From: Microcoleus sp. LEGE 07076
Lineage (GTDB): Bacteria > Cyanobacteriota > Cyanobacteriia > Cyanobacteriales > Microcoleaceae
Assembly: GCF_015207455.1 (NCBI RefSeq)
Contig: NZ_JADEWV010000040.1
Location: 1-40,503, forward strand
DNA length: 40,503 nucleotides
Reading direction: 5' to 3'
This document shows positions 6,992 through 15,327 of this stretch, in pieces. Each line of letters opens with the position of its first letter. The stretch's first letter is position 1. The translations under genes and the position numbers were made by a program. Below the pieces are notes generated by a model, which was not told the DNA's origin, made no database searches, and saw nothing but the letters and a program-made list of their open reading frames with translations.

Positions 6992-8296
6992 ATGAAAGGA
7001 CAAGAGGCGATCGCCCTAATCGACCATCTGTTACAATCCGTTAACAAAAAGCACAAACTCAATGACGTTCAATCCATCGTCTTTCTAGAAACTTGGGAAG
7101 GACACTCTTATCAAGAAATAGCCGATCGCCTACTTTACGAACACGAATATATCAAACGAGTCGGTTCGCTTTTGTGGCAAAAGCTCTCTCAAATCACCGG
7201 CGAAAAAGTCTCAAAACAAAATCTGCAAGCAGTCCTGCGCCGCTACCAGCATAGCCGCGCATCAGATAACTGCACCCAAGATTGGGGAGAAGCGATCGAT
7301 GTTTCCCATTTTTACAACCGCTTGCAGGAATTAGAAACATTAGAAACTTGGATTAGTGACAATTCTACCCGTGCGATCGGAAATTTTGGCATTGGCGGTA
7401 TCGGCAAAACTTCTCTGTCTGTCAAACTCGCCCAGCAAGTTCAATCTCAGTTTGAATTTGTTATTTGGAGAAGTTTGCAGCACTCACCGACATTAGATGT
7501 TATCCTCAGCGATATTTTACTGATTTTAATTGGTTCAGAAGCGACAACAAATAATTTTATTTCTGCTCTCATGGAACAGTTGCGGCAAAAACGCTGTTTG
7601 TTAATTTTCGACAATCTGGAGTCGATTTTGCAAGGGGAAAATCGCGGCGGACAATATCAACAAGGGTATGAAGATTACCGACAGTTATTTGCACGCATTG
7701 CTGACGAACCACACCAAAGTTGTATTATTTTAACCGGACGAGAACAACCGGGCGGGTTTGCTATGCGATCGGGCGAAAATTTACCCGTGCGATCGCTCAA
7801 ACTGTGCGGTCTTTCGCCACCTGTATGCCAGCAAATCCTCGCCGATAAAGGATTAAAGGCAACACTACTACAAAGTAGAGATATTGTAAATTATTTTGGT
7901 GGCAATCCCCTGGCTATAAAACTTGCTGCAACGACTATTCAAACACTTTTTGGTGGTGATATTCAGGCATTTTTATTGCAAGGAAATACTGTTTTTAGCG
8001 ATTTGTGGGATTTGTTCGATCGCCAGTTCGATCGCCTGTCTCCCCTGCAACAACAAATTATGTACTGGATCGCCATTAACCAAGAAGCAGCGACCCCTCC
8101 GAAGTTAAAAACGGAAATTTTGCCCAAAGTTTCGGGACGGCAACTGATGGAAGCGTTAGAGGCGCTGGCTGAGCGATCGCTCATCGAAGATCGGCGATCG
8201 CTAAATCCTACTGCATCTACCAGTTTAATGCTACAGCCTGCGATCGTAGAGTATATCATAGAACGCTTGATTCAAACCGAAATCTCAAACTGTTAA
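6992..8296 (+). CDS. STAND ATPase: vMAP-type HTH plus NB-ARC, lacking WD40/sensor repeats
   Basis: A 434-residue protein. Residues 1-88 match the N-terminal helix-turn-helix domain typical of cyanobacterial NB-ARC/WD40 proteins (AIALIDHLLQ..LNDVQSIVFLETWEG..SYQEIADRL). Then follow an NB-ARC NTPase with Walker A GIGGIGKT (133-140), Walker B CLLIFDNLE (202-210), the ILTGRE sensor (246-251) and a GNPLAIKLAA motif, and a winged-helix end (about 355-430). Family members usually continue into WD40 or TPR repeats that sense a trigger; this one ends right after the winged helix. It could be a compact form or a truncated relic. The last four bases overlap the convergent methyltransferase gene. STAND proteins act as signalling switches, often in defence or cell-death pathways; the role here is inferred. 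Confidence 0.88.
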   Translation: MKGQEAIALIDHLLQSVNKKHKLNDVQSIVFLETWEGHSYQEIADRLLYEHEYIKRVGSLLWQKLSQITGEKVSKQNLQAVLRRYQHSRASDNCTQDWGEAIDVSHFYNRLQELETLETWISDNSTRAIGNFGIGGIGKTSLSVKLAQQVQSQFEFVIWRSLQHSPTLDVILSDILLILIGSEATTNNFISALMEQLRQKRCLLIFDNLESILQGENRGGQYQQGYEDYRQLFARIADEPHQSCIILTGREQPGGFAMRSGENLPVRSLKLCGLSPPVCQQILADKGLKATLLQSRDIVNYFGGNPLAIKLAATTIQTLFGGDIQAFLLQGNTVFSDLWDLFDRQFDRLSPLQQQIMYWIAINQEAATPPKLKTEILPKVSGRQLMEALEALAERSLIEDRRSLNPTASTSLMLQPAIVEYIIERLIQTEISNC

Positions 8297-8808
8297 TAAA
8301 TGCCTGGAATTATTTTTTTGACTCGCTGGCGGTATTCTGAATAGTCGGGGTATTTTTCGGTTAACCAGGTTTCTTCGCGGTTGGCTTTGATGTCAAAAAA
8401 TATTAGTAAAATTGCAGTGGCGATGAAGTGCGATAAGCTCATTTGCCAAATTGTCCAGCCGAGGGCTCCTAAAATTAAGCCACTGTATAGTGGATGCCGC
8501 ACTATCCTGTAAATTCCTGTTTGAACTAATTGTCCGTTGTTTATGGGATAGGGTAAGGGTGTGAGGTTTTTCCCTAAGTCTATCAATCCTTTGACGATTA
8601 AAATTAGTGCGCCTAAGCCGAGAATGCCTGCCAGAAACCAGGTAAGATAAATTAATTGAGTTGATTGAATTTTGAATCCCGGTAGTTGATAAACGGGTAA
8701 GATGGCAAATCCTGCGAGCAATGCTCCTTGAAGCAATACTAAATATTCGCCGCGGCTGTTGTTGCTCAAGCCTTCGCGGGTGAAACCCCAGTCAGTTAAT
8801 ATTTTCAT
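8293..8808 (-). CDS. Isoprenylcysteine carboxyl methyltransferase-like (ICMT/PEMT superfamily) membrane protein
   Basis: A 171-residue integral membrane protein with about four or five hydrophobic helices. The C-terminal half carries the SAM-binding signature of this superfamily: YRIVRHPLYSGLILGALGW, then IKANREETWLTEKYPDYSEY. The Arg-His-Pro and Glu-Glu elements are the usual conserved residues. Such bacterial proteins methylate small molecules, lipids or isoprenoid-linked substrates; the substrate here is unknown. The gene is convergent with the NB-ARC gene (4-base overlap). Its 5' leader is a GGAAGAA heptamer tract that reads as a pyrimidine run on the coding strand, so no Shine-Dalgarno is visible before the ATG at 8808. 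Confidence 0.85.
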   Translation of the reverse strand: MKILTDWGFTREGLSNNSRGEYLVLLQGALLAGFAILPVYQLPGFKIQSTQLIYLTWFLAGILGLGALILIVKGLIDLGKNLTPLPYPINNGQLVQTGIYRIVRHPLYSGLILGALGWTIWQMSLSHFIATAILLIFFDIKANREETWLTEKYPDYSEYRQRVKKIIPGIY

Positions 8809-8811
8809 AAT

Positions 8812-8896
8812 AGAAGGAAGAAGGAAGAAGGAAGAAGGAAGAAGGAAGAAGGAAGAAGGAAGAAGGAAGAGGGGAGAAGGAAGAGGGGAGAAGAAA
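8812..8896. repeat. Heptamer STRR tract, GGAAGAA type
   Basis: About eleven period-7 copies of GGAAGAA, decaying to GGGGAGAAG at the right end. It begins three bases upstream of the ATG of the ICMT-like gene. Confidence 0.95.
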
Positions 8897-8944
8897 GTGA
8901 AGTGTAAGTTGGGTAGAGTGAAGTAAAACCCAACCTACGGCGAA

Positions 8945-9015
8945 TAGTCAACAGTCAACCGTCAACAGTCAACCGTCAACAGTCAATAGTCAACAGTCAA
9001 CAGTCAACCGTCAAC
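8945..9015. repeat. Heptamer STRR tract, AGTCAAC/CGTCAAC type
   Basis: Ten period-7 units alternating AGTCAAC and CGTCAAC, ending four bases before the stop codon of the aldo/keto reductase gene. Confidence 0.95.
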
Positions 9016-9019
9016 TAAT

Positions 9020-9979
9020 TTATTCTCGCCAAGGACGTGTCATGAGTTCTAGTTGGTTGACTTCATCTTGGCTTAAAGTCCAACCTAGGGCGCCTGCGTT
9101 TTCTTGGGCTTGTTTTGCGGTTTTGGCGCCGGGAATTGGGATGACTCCGTTTTGGGCTATTAACCAGTTTAGGGCTACTTGGGCGGGCGTGCGAGATCGC
9201 TTTCTGCCCATTTTCCGCAAGGTGGACATGACTAATTCGATTTTTTCAAGCCCCACTTTGCTGAAGCGGGAGTCAAATTTGCGCGCTCCTGTAGGTTCTT
9301 CTTGGGCGCTGTATTTGTCGGTGAGCAATCCTTGGGCTAAGGGGCTGTATGCTAAAATTGTTACTCCCAATTCCGAGGCGGCACGCACAATTCCTTGTTT
9401 TTCTACTTGCCGCGATAGCAATGAGTAACGGACTTGATTTGTTGCTAGGGGAACGCCTCTGGCTGCTAGTATTTTGTGAGCTTCGCGCATCTGTTCTTCT
9501 GAATAGTTGCTGACTCCTACTGCTTGGATTCTGCCTTGTTTTACTTCGTCTGCTAAGGCGTTCATTAGGGTTTCTTGACTTAGTAAAAAACTGAAGGGCC
9601 AGTGTACTTGGTAGAGGGTTATTTGTTCTACTTGCAAGCGTTTTAAGCTGGCACTCAAAGCGTCGGAAACTGATTTTCCGGTAATCCGCCAAGGTACGGG
9701 GCCGAATTTGGTGGCTATTTGGACGGGTTGGCTGGTTTTTTTGATAAACTGCCCCAGCAATTCTTCTGACAAGCCGTTACCGTAGACTTCGGCTGTGTCG
9801 AAAAAGTTGATTCCGGCATCTAGGGATGTGTTGAATGCTGCTTCTACTTCGGCGGCGCCGTAGTTGCTGCCGTAGTTCCAAAATAGTTTGTCGCCCCACG
9901 CCCAAGTTCCGACGCACAGGGGAATGACGGCTGGGCCATTTTGTCCTAAGGTAATGGTTGTCACGGTTGGTAAATCCAC
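9020..9979 (-). CDS. Aldo/keto reductase
   Basis: A 319-residue NADPH-dependent oxidoreductase of the AKR superfamily. The catalytic tetrad is visible: Asp61 and Tyr66 in FFDTAEVYGNG, Lys91 in IATKFGP and His126 in LYQVHWPF. The C-terminal cofactor-binding motif is present as IPIPGAKTAKQAQENAGALG, as is SNYSEEQMREA in the middle of the barrel. The start appears to be a GTG at 9979, since no in-frame ATG occurs near the conserved start. The physiological substrate is unknown. It is divergent from the PucC-type transporter gene, with a 121-base spacer, and bounded downstream by a heptamer tract. Confidence 0.93.
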   Translation of the reverse strand: MDLPTVTTITLGQNGPAVIPLCVGTWAWGDKLFWNYGSNYGAAEVEAAFNTSLDAGINFFDTAEVYGNGLSEELLGQFIKKTSQPVQIATKFGPVPWRITGKSVSDALSASLKRLQVEQITLYQVHWPFSFLLSQETLMNALADEVKQGRIQAVGVSNYSEEQMREAHKILAARGVPLATNQVRYSLLSRQVEKQGIVRAASELGVTILAYSPLAQGLLTDKYSAQEEPTGARKFDSRFSKVGLEKIELVMSTLRKMGRKRSRTPAQVALNWLIAQNGVIPIPGAKTAKQAQENAGALGWTLSQDEVNQLELMTRPWRE

Positions 9980-10100
9980 AATTCTTTATTGTCTATTATT
10001 TTTCTATAAATAGTCGCGATCGAGCTTCTAGCCTTGGGAGGAAACGGGGGCGGGTATGTCAGTTACTATAAATGCAAATGCTGTATTTATTTGAATAGTT

Positions 10101-11534
10101 ATGTCGATCGACCGTTTGCCAGATTCTAGATTAACAGATTCCACGACTGCTGCCCAAAAGAGAGTTACCCTCGTGACTATGTTCCGCCTGGGCTTGTTTC
10201 AGATGGGGCTGGGGATGATGTCGATTTTGACGCTGGGGGTACTCAATCGCGTGATGATTAACGAGTTGGCGATTCCGGCTACTGTGGTGGCTGGTACCCT
10301 GGCGATGCACCAGTTTGTCGCTCCGGCTAGGGTGTGGTTCGGGCAGATGTCGGATGCTAAGCCTTTGTTTGGCCATCACCGCACGGGTTATGTGTGGCTG
10401 GGAGGGCTGTTGTTTGTAATTTCGGCTTTTTTGGCGGTGCAGGTGATGTGGCGCTTGGGCGAGAGTTTGGAGGCTGTGGGGTGGACGACTCCGACTTACG
10501 GTTGGGTGGGTTTGTTGGGTTTGGTTTTTGCAGTTTACGGTATCGCGATTTGTTCGAGTTCAACTCCTTTTGCGGCTTTGTTGGTGGATGTTTCGGATGA
10601 GGAGGACCGATCGAAGTTGGTGGGTGTGGTGTGGTCGATGCTGATGGTTGGTATTATTATCGGGGCGATTGTCAGCAGCGGTTTGTTGAAGCAGATTGAT
10701 GGGGATGTGCCGCGGGAAGTGTTGCAGGCTTCGATTAATGGTTTGTTTGTGAAAGTGCCGGCGGTGGTTTTGCTGTTGCTGGGGATTGCAACTTTTGGGG
10801 TTGAGAAAAAGTATTCGCGTTACAAAGCTCGATCGAGCGCAGTTAATCGAGAAGATAAAATTACTTTGGGAAGTGCGCTGCGGATTTTGACTGCTAGCCG
10901 CCAAACTGGTTTGTTTTTTACTTTCCTGCTGGTGATGACTATTTGTTTGTTTATGCAGGATGCGGTTTTGGAACCCTACGGCGGGGAAATTTTTAAGATG
11001 CCGATTTCGGAAACTACGCGGTTGAATGCTATTTATGGTACTGGTGTTCTCATCGGTTTGAGCGCAACTGGTTTTTTAATTGTGCCGCGGATTGGCAAGC
11101 AAAATACGATTAGATTGGGCTGTTTGTCAGTGGCGGCTTGTTTTGGCTTGATTATTTTATCGGGATTTACGGGTAATCCAATTGTGTTTAAGTCGGCTTT
11201 GATGTGCTTCGGTTTAGCTTCGGGAATTACAACGACGGGGGCGCTGAGTTTGATGTTGGATTTGACGGCTGCGGAAACTGCGGGGACTTTTATTGGCGCT
11301 TGGGGTTTGTCGCAGGCGATGGCGCGGGGTGTGGCTACGGTTAGCGGCGGTGCTATTTTGGATTTTGGCAGGAGTTTGTTTGGGGTGCCGATGCTGGCTT
11401 ACGGGTTAGTGTTTGCTGTGCCGGCGGTGGGTATGATTCTGGCTGTTTGGCTGTTGGGTAGGGTGGATGTGCGGGAGTTTCAGGATAATGCTAAAAGTGC
11501 GATCGCCACTATCCTTGAAAATGAATTAGACTGA
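10101..11534 (+). CDS. BCH/PucC-family MFS transporter (bacteriochlorophyll-delivery type)
   Basis: A 477-residue, 12-helix major-facilitator protein of the PucC/LhaA subfamily. The opening VTLVTMFRLGLFQMGLGMMS and the first-loop block LNRVMINELAIPATVVAG, followed by VWFGQMSDAKPLFGHHRTGY, are typical. In phototrophs these proteins assist light-harvesting assembly or pigment delivery; cyanobacterial members are thought to handle chlorophyll or related pigments, so the substrate is inferred. The N-terminal 20 residues are polar and cytosolic. It is a monocistronic-looking gene on the plus strand, followed two bases after its stop codon by an inverted pair of heptamer tracts. Codon use and HIP1 content match the neighbours. 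Confidence 0.9.
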   Translation: MSIDRLPDSRLTDSTTAAQKRVTLVTMFRLGLFQMGLGMMSILTLGVLNRVMINELAIPATVVAGTLAMHQFVAPARVWFGQMSDAKPLFGHHRTGYVWLGGLLFVISAFLAVQVMWRLGESLEAVGWTTPTYGWVGLLGLVFAVYGIAICSSSTPFAALLVDVSDEEDRSKLVGVVWSMLMVGIIIGAIVSSGLLKQIDGDVPREVLQASINGLFVKVPAVVLLLLGIATFGVEKKYSRYKARSSAVNREDKITLGSALRILTASRQTGLFFTFLLVMTICLFMQDAVLEPYGGEIFKMPISETTRLNAIYGTGVLIGLSATGFLIVPRIGKQNTIRLGCLSVAACFGLIILSGFTGNPIVFKSALMCFGLASGITTTGALSLMLDLTAAETAGTFIGAWGLSQAMARGVATVSGGAILDFGRSLFGVPMLAYGLVFAVPAVGMILAVWLLGRVDVREFQDNAKSAIATILENELD

Positions 11535-11535
11535 T

Positions 11536-11696
11536 ATTTGGTTAGTTGTTATTTGTTAGTTGTTATTTGGTTAGTTGTTATTTGGTTAGTTGTTATTTGT
11601 TATTATCAGGATCGTAACCAATAACCAATAACCAGTAACCAACAACCAATAACCAATAACCAATAACCAATAACCAATAACCAGTAACCAATAACT
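11536..11696. repeat. Heptamer tracts in inverted orientation (GGTTAGTTGTTATT / CCAATAA)
   Basis: The left part (11536-11607) repeats GGTTAGTTGTTATT, a 14-mer made of two heptamers. The right part (11613-11696) repeats CCAATAA about eleven times. The two halves are roughly complementary and could fold into a long imperfect hairpin. The same 14-mer occurs in the opposite orientation at 39074-39165. The tract ends immediately before the ATG at 11698. Confidence 0.9.
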
Positions 11697-11697
11697 A

Positions 11698-12531
11698 ATG
11701 CAAGATTTTTGGAAGTCTATTTTAACTTTTTCTCAGACAACTGTCAAGACAGTCGGACAGCAGTTTTTGAAAGATTTTGGTTCTGCACAAGCGGATGAGA
11801 AAGATGATGGCACTTTGGTTACACAATCTGACAATTGGGCGGATGCTGAGATTAGAAATGCGATCGCATCTACTTTTCCCAGCCACGGGATTTTGAGCGA
11901 AGAAGGAGAACACATTTTCCCCGATACTGAATGGTGTTGGGTTGTCGATCCTCTTGATGCTACCACTAATTTTGCTCGGGGCATTCCGATTTGGGGAATT
12001 TCTTTGGGTTTATTGTATCGCGGAACTCCGGTTTTTGGCTGCGTGCATTTGCCACCTCTGAATCAAACTTTCTACGGTTTTTATGCAGAGAATTTGGCGG
12101 AAGATCCTGTATTGACAAATATGCCTCAAGGTGCGTTTTTGAACGATCGCCCGATTCGCCCGAGTGCTGATAAATTGAGTGGAAATCATATTTTTAATTT
12201 GTGTTCCCGAAGTGTGGGAATCGGGCCTCATCTTCCTAGTAAAATTCGGATGTTGGGGATGGCTAGTTACAATTTTTTGATAGTGGCTTCCGGGGTAGCG
12301 ATGGGAGGAGTAGAAGCGACTCCCAAAATTTGGGATATTGCTGGGAGTTGGGTAATTGTGAAGGCTGCGGGTGCGGTTTGGCTACCGCTGGAATCCCAAG
12401 CGATTTTTCCGCTGGAAGTCGGGAAGAATTACGGGAGGGTTTCTTTTCCCACTTTGGTGATGAGTCGCCAGGAGTTGGTGTCGGTGTTTTTGCCGTTTGT
12501 GGAAGCTTGGAAGAAGAAGAAAATGGGCTGA
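11698..12531 (+). CDS. Inositol monophosphatase-family phosphatase
   Basis: A 277-residue Mg-dependent, Li-sensitive-type phosphatase of the IMPase/FBPase/CysQ superfamily. Metal-site motifs are visible: ILSEEGEH (about residues 65-72), WVVDPLDATTNFARG (about 80-94) and the C-terminal KIWDIAGSWVIVKAAG. The substrate could be inositol phosphate, histidinol phosphate or PAP, and cannot be told from motifs. The ATG directly follows the heptamer tract, so the mRNA leader is made of CCAATAA units and has no Shine-Dalgarno; expression may rely on a leader-independent start or S1-type recognition (inference). It is followed by an imperfect hairpin at 12563-12604. Confidence 0.9.
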   Translation: MQDFWKSILTFSQTTVKTVGQQFLKDFGSAQADEKDDGTLVTQSDNWADAEIRNAIASTFPSHGILSEEGEHIFPDTEWCWVVDPLDATTNFARGIPIWGISLGLLYRGTPVFGCVHLPPLNQTFYGFYAENLAEDPVLTNMPQGAFLNDRPIRPSADKLSGNHIFNLCSRSVGIGPHLPSKIRMLGMASYNFLIVASGVAMGGVEATPKIWDIAGSWVIVKAAGAVWLPLESQAIFPLEVGKNYGRVSFPTLVMSRQELVSVFLPFVEAWKKKKMG

Positions 12532-12562
12532 TATTAATGTCGCACAATTATTAAATAAAACT

Positions 12563-12604
12563 GCATGGCAGGTGTGACGGAGGAGTCTCCCACGCCTGCC
12601 GTGC
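12563..12604 (+). terminator. Imperfect hairpin downstream of the IMPase-family gene
   Basis: GCATGGCAGGTGTG pairs with CACGCCTGCCGTGC (two mismatches), 31 bases after the stop codon. No T run follows, so it may instead be one of the dispersed GGCAGGC-type repeats that are common in these genomes. Confidence 0.35.
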
Positions 12605-12812
12605 GGTTTGCAACAAGTATAACCGACCGATGACCGATGGTTCAAGTATGCTTGCTGTTGTCTATTTCTGCCAATGTGCGATCGGGTGGTTTTCTTTTAG
12701 GTCGATCGGGCTATTGCATTTTAGCCGATCGGGTGATGCGGCGCGAAAAAGCTTGTGGTAGTTTCCACTCCAATATTAATTTTAAACTTACGTGCTTTGA
12801 AAAGGGCGATCG

Positions 12813-13382
12813 CTATTTTCGATCGCACAATTCTTTGATCCGACTTGCTGACAGTGGCAGTCCCAATTCTACCAGCGTTTCCAAATACTCATCCGGCGTT
12901 TTTGGCGGATTCTTGAGCCTGATTCTTTGTTTTTCTGCTGCTTTGCATACACCTTGCCAGTTGAAGTTGAGCAAGCGCAGGATAAACTGATCGGGGTGCA
13001 GCGGTTCAATATTATATTGTCTGAGTTTGTCAGCAGGAAAATCTCTGAGATTGAAAGTAACGATAAAATCCGCGCGAGAATGAATTGCTGCTGCTAGAAC
13101 ATGGCGATCGCCCGGATCGGGAAGTTCCAAATCTTGTATAATTGTCTCATAGCCTTGCACTAAACAATTTTTAATGCTGGCATTCATCATATTTTTGGTT
13201 CTGGTAAGTCGTTCTGATGTAAGATTTGGATTGTTCAGAAGCACGTTTCTTATCCATTCTTCGTGAATCTCTTCTGTCCACCTCGGTTCAAATACCTCAC
13301 CAACTCCTAGTTCCATCAACAAATCGCGGAGTGCGGCTGAATATAACACATTAGCATCGCAGACAACTTTGACAATTTTCAT
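12813..13382 (-). CDS. PIN-domain toxin, VapC50-like
   Basis: A 189-residue predicted ribonuclease toxin. The PIN fold (PF13470-like) occupies residues 1-120, with acidic residues Asp9 (VVCDANVLYSAALRDLL), Glu41/Glu42 (EIHEEWIRN), Asp92 (LPDPGDRHVLAAAI) and Asp114 (IVTFNLRDFP). A C-terminal extension (about 125-189, containing RIRLKNPPKTPDEYLETL) is the extra domain seen in VapC50-type toxins and is absent from ordinary 130-residue VapC. It lies three bases after the antitoxin gene on the same strand, so the two should be co-translated. All PIN acidic residues are in place, so it is probably active. The target RNA is unknown. Confidence 0.87.
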   Translation of the reverse strand: MKIVKVVCDANVLYSAALRDLLMELGVGEVFEPRWTEEIHEEWIRNVLLNNPNLTSERLTRTKNMMNASIKNCLVQGYETIIQDLELPDPGDRHVLAAAIHSRADFIVTFNLRDFPADKLRQYNIEPLHPDQFILRLLNFNWQGVCKAAEKQRIRLKNPPKTPDEYLETLVELGLPLSASRIKELCDRK

Positions 13383-13385
13383 GAG

Positions 13386-13856
13386 TTAGTCGTACAAACC
13401 GAGTGCTTCTGATTCTGCCACAAGTTCGTCAAGGATTTTACTTCTTTTGTCATAATCCTGCTTTTTATATTTCATGACATCTTCGTAACGCATCCGGCGA
13501 CAGTTGCTTACTATCTTGTAAGGAATTTCGCCAGCATCTAGTAACTTCCACACATACTCGCGGTCAACATTCAGTATTATAGCAACCTGCCAGATATCGA
13601 GTTCTTTAGTAATGGGAGTTAGCTTGACAGTATTGCCGCTACTTGTCTGTTGCAAAATCTCTAACAGCAGTGGCAACGCGGCGGCAGGTATATCAATTAT
13701 TTTGCCCTCTTTTTCGTTTAAGATTAATTTGAGGGATTCGCCAGACGGATGATTTTCTAAATGTGATTCTAAGGCGCGGCTGCTAATTTTAGCAACCGCT
13801 GCTTCTTCGGCTGTCGGTAAAACAGGTGCTGAATTTGGATCTCCGGTGAATGTCAT
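13386..13856 (-). CDS. Excisionase-type HTH antitoxin partner of the PIN toxin
   Basis: About 156 residues from the ATG at 13856; an upstream TTG at 13889 is possible but would add a non-conserved lead. The N-terminal half (LPTAEEAAVAKISSRALESH) and an IPAAALPLLLEILQQ block match the antitoxins paired with VapC50-like toxins. The C-terminal half is a MerR/excisionase-like helix-turn-helix: ELDIWQVAIILNVDREYVWK and then LLDAGEIPYKIVSNCRRMRYEDVMKYK. It should bind and neutralise the toxin and repress its own promoter. The gene pair is complete and is read as a functional toxin-antitoxin module. Confidence 0.85.
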   Translation of the reverse strand: MTFTGDPNSAPVLPTAEEAAVAKISSRALESHLENHPSGESLKLILNEKEGKIIDIPAAALPLLLEILQQTSSGNTVKLTPITKELDIWQVAIILNVDREYVWKLLDAGEIPYKIVSNCRRMRYEDVMKYKKQDYDKRSKILDELVAESEALGLYD

Positions 13857-13946
13857 GTTAATTTGGGGGTGAGAATAACAGGCAATCAACTATGATTGTA
13901 GCAATTTGAGAAGGCGATCGCCAAAATCTAGCAAGGACGTCAACCT

Positions 13947-14570
13947 GTGGCATACAGCGATTTTACAACTTTAGCGAAAGTTAGAGAATCTTTTAATTTA
14001 ACCGTAGAAGAACCTTTAGATTTGTTTGGCGATATCCCCGAGGTACAGCCAAGTTCCTATTTGCAAACTACTTTAACTGAAAACCTGTCCTTAGCTACGG
14101 CAATTAATACCGAAAAGGCTCGCGCTGAGTTAATTATTGCCCCAATATTGTTGGAAGTCAGGCGGCAATTTAATTTTCAAGTTGGTTTTTTCTCTGGTTC
14201 AGAATTCAATGTAGATGTAGAAGCAGGTTTGAACGGCTATTGCGATTATATTCTGACTGCATCAAAGGATTCCTATGAAATTCGCGCCCCCGTGATTACT
14301 CTCACAGAGGCTAAAAATGAAAGTATTAAATCTGGTTTGGGTCAGTGTATTGCGGAAATGGTAGCCGCCCAATTATTTAATCAGCGCAGCGGAGAGCAAA
14401 TTGCCACTATTTATGGGGCTGTGACTACAGGTACTGATTGGAAGTTTCTTAAGTTGAATGGCAGTACAATTTATATTGACAAGCGAGACTTTTTTGTTAA
14501 TGAAATTAGTCGGATATTGGGGATTTTAATGATGCCATTTCAAGGGTTTTATTCTATGAATCGCACTTGA
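13947..14570 (+). CDS. PD-(D/E)XK-like protein of unknown role
   Basis: A 207-residue protein starting at a GTG (13947) with AAGGACG seven bases upstream. Its central part has the layout of a PD-(D/E)XK nuclease core: Glu in INTEKARAELIIAPILLEVR, Asp in LNGYCDYILT, Glu-x-Lys in VITLTEAKNESIKSGLGQ, then a Gln-containing helix (QCIAEMVAAQLFNQ). The following strand is IATIYGAVTTGTDWKFLKL. Proteins like this are common as single genes in cyanobacteria and are usually unnamed. Nuclease activity is inferred from the motif only. It is divergent from the antitoxin gene and sits between the toxin-antitoxin pair and the Septu locus. Confidence 0.75.
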   Translation: MAYSDFTTLAKVRESFNLTVEEPLDLFGDIPEVQPSSYLQTTLTENLSLATAINTEKARAELIIAPILLEVRRQFNFQVGFFSGSEFNVDVEAGLNGYCDYILTASKDSYEIRAPVITLTEAKNESIKSGLGQCIAEMVAAQLFNQRSGEQIATIYGAVTTGTDWKFLKLNGSTIYIDKRDFFVNEISRILGILMMPFQGFYSMNRT

Positions 14571-14648
14571 TGCAGCCAACAAAATCACAGAAACTGGAAT
14601 TAGGGACACAACATTGCTGTGTCCCTACTGTAAAAAGAATTTATTGCC

Positions 14649-15230
14649 TCACGCGATTAATTTCGACAGCACATTAGACAGCTTAGCACCGAGATTCTCA
14701 ACCGACTCTTGCTGTTTCGGATCTTTCATCGTACCGTCATCATTAAATACCTGAAATGCTGATGGAATTGCCTTCTGATCCGGGAGCACCAATACGTTAA
14801 TATTCCCCAAGATCGATCGCAAATGAATCAATCCCCGCAAACCGCCCATTCCGCCAGGGGAAGCACTCATAATTACCGCTACTTTGCCAGTAAATGCCAC
14901 CAACCCCGGTTCACCCGGTGCTGGGCGCGACACCCAGTCGATCGCATTTTTCAACACAGGCGTAACCGAACTGTTATACTCAGGGGAAGCTATCAAAAAC
15001 CCGTCATGCGCTACCATCAATTCCTTCAACTTCCGGGCATTTTCTGGCATTCCCTCTTTTGCTTCCAAATCTTCATCAAATATTGGCATCGGCAAATCGC
15101 GCAAATCTACATAGGTAACTTCTGCACCCGCCGCCCTAGCCCCAGTAGCCGCAACTTTTACCAGCAGTTTGTTGTAGGATGCTTCGCGGGTACTTCCGGC
15201 AAATGCAAGTATTTTGGGTGTATTGTTCAC
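14649..15230 (-). CDS. NADPH-dependent FMN reductase (flavodoxin fold)
   Basis: A 193-residue flavoprotein. The phosphate-binding loop AGSTREASYNKLL (about residues 11-23) and the signature FLIASPEYNSSVTPVLKNAI place it in the NADPH-dependent FMN reductase/azoreductase/ChrR-like family. These reduce quinones, chromate, azo compounds or free FMN. A glycine-rich loop SASPGGMGGLRGL is typical of the same group. It is a stand-alone gene with an ATG at 15230; the upstream 97 bases separate it from ptuB, which is on the same strand. It is not obviously part of the defence locus. Confidence 0.9.
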   Translation of the reverse strand: MNNTPKILAFAGSTREASYNKLLVKVAATGARAAGAEVTYVDLRDLPMPIFDEDLEAKEGMPENARKLKELMVAHDGFLIASPEYNSSVTPVLKNAIDWVSRPAPGEPGLVAFTGKVAVIMSASPGGMGGLRGLIHLRSILGNINVLVLPDQKAIPSAFQVFNDDGTMKDPKQQESVENLGAKLSNVLSKLIA

Positions 15231-15327
15231 GGTACTTCCTGATATTTTGACAAGATTATCTTGACATTTCCAAGATAAATTTTAGCAAAGGAAGGCGCGA
15301 TCGCGCAATCTTTGAGTAACATTCAAC

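Noticed and set aside
8812-9015. CRISPR-like array
   Set aside because: The units are contiguous heptamers without spacers; this is STRR DNA.
12637-12990. 117-residue plus-strand frame
   Set aside because: It is antisense to the end of the PIN toxin gene for more than half its length and has no recognisable domain.
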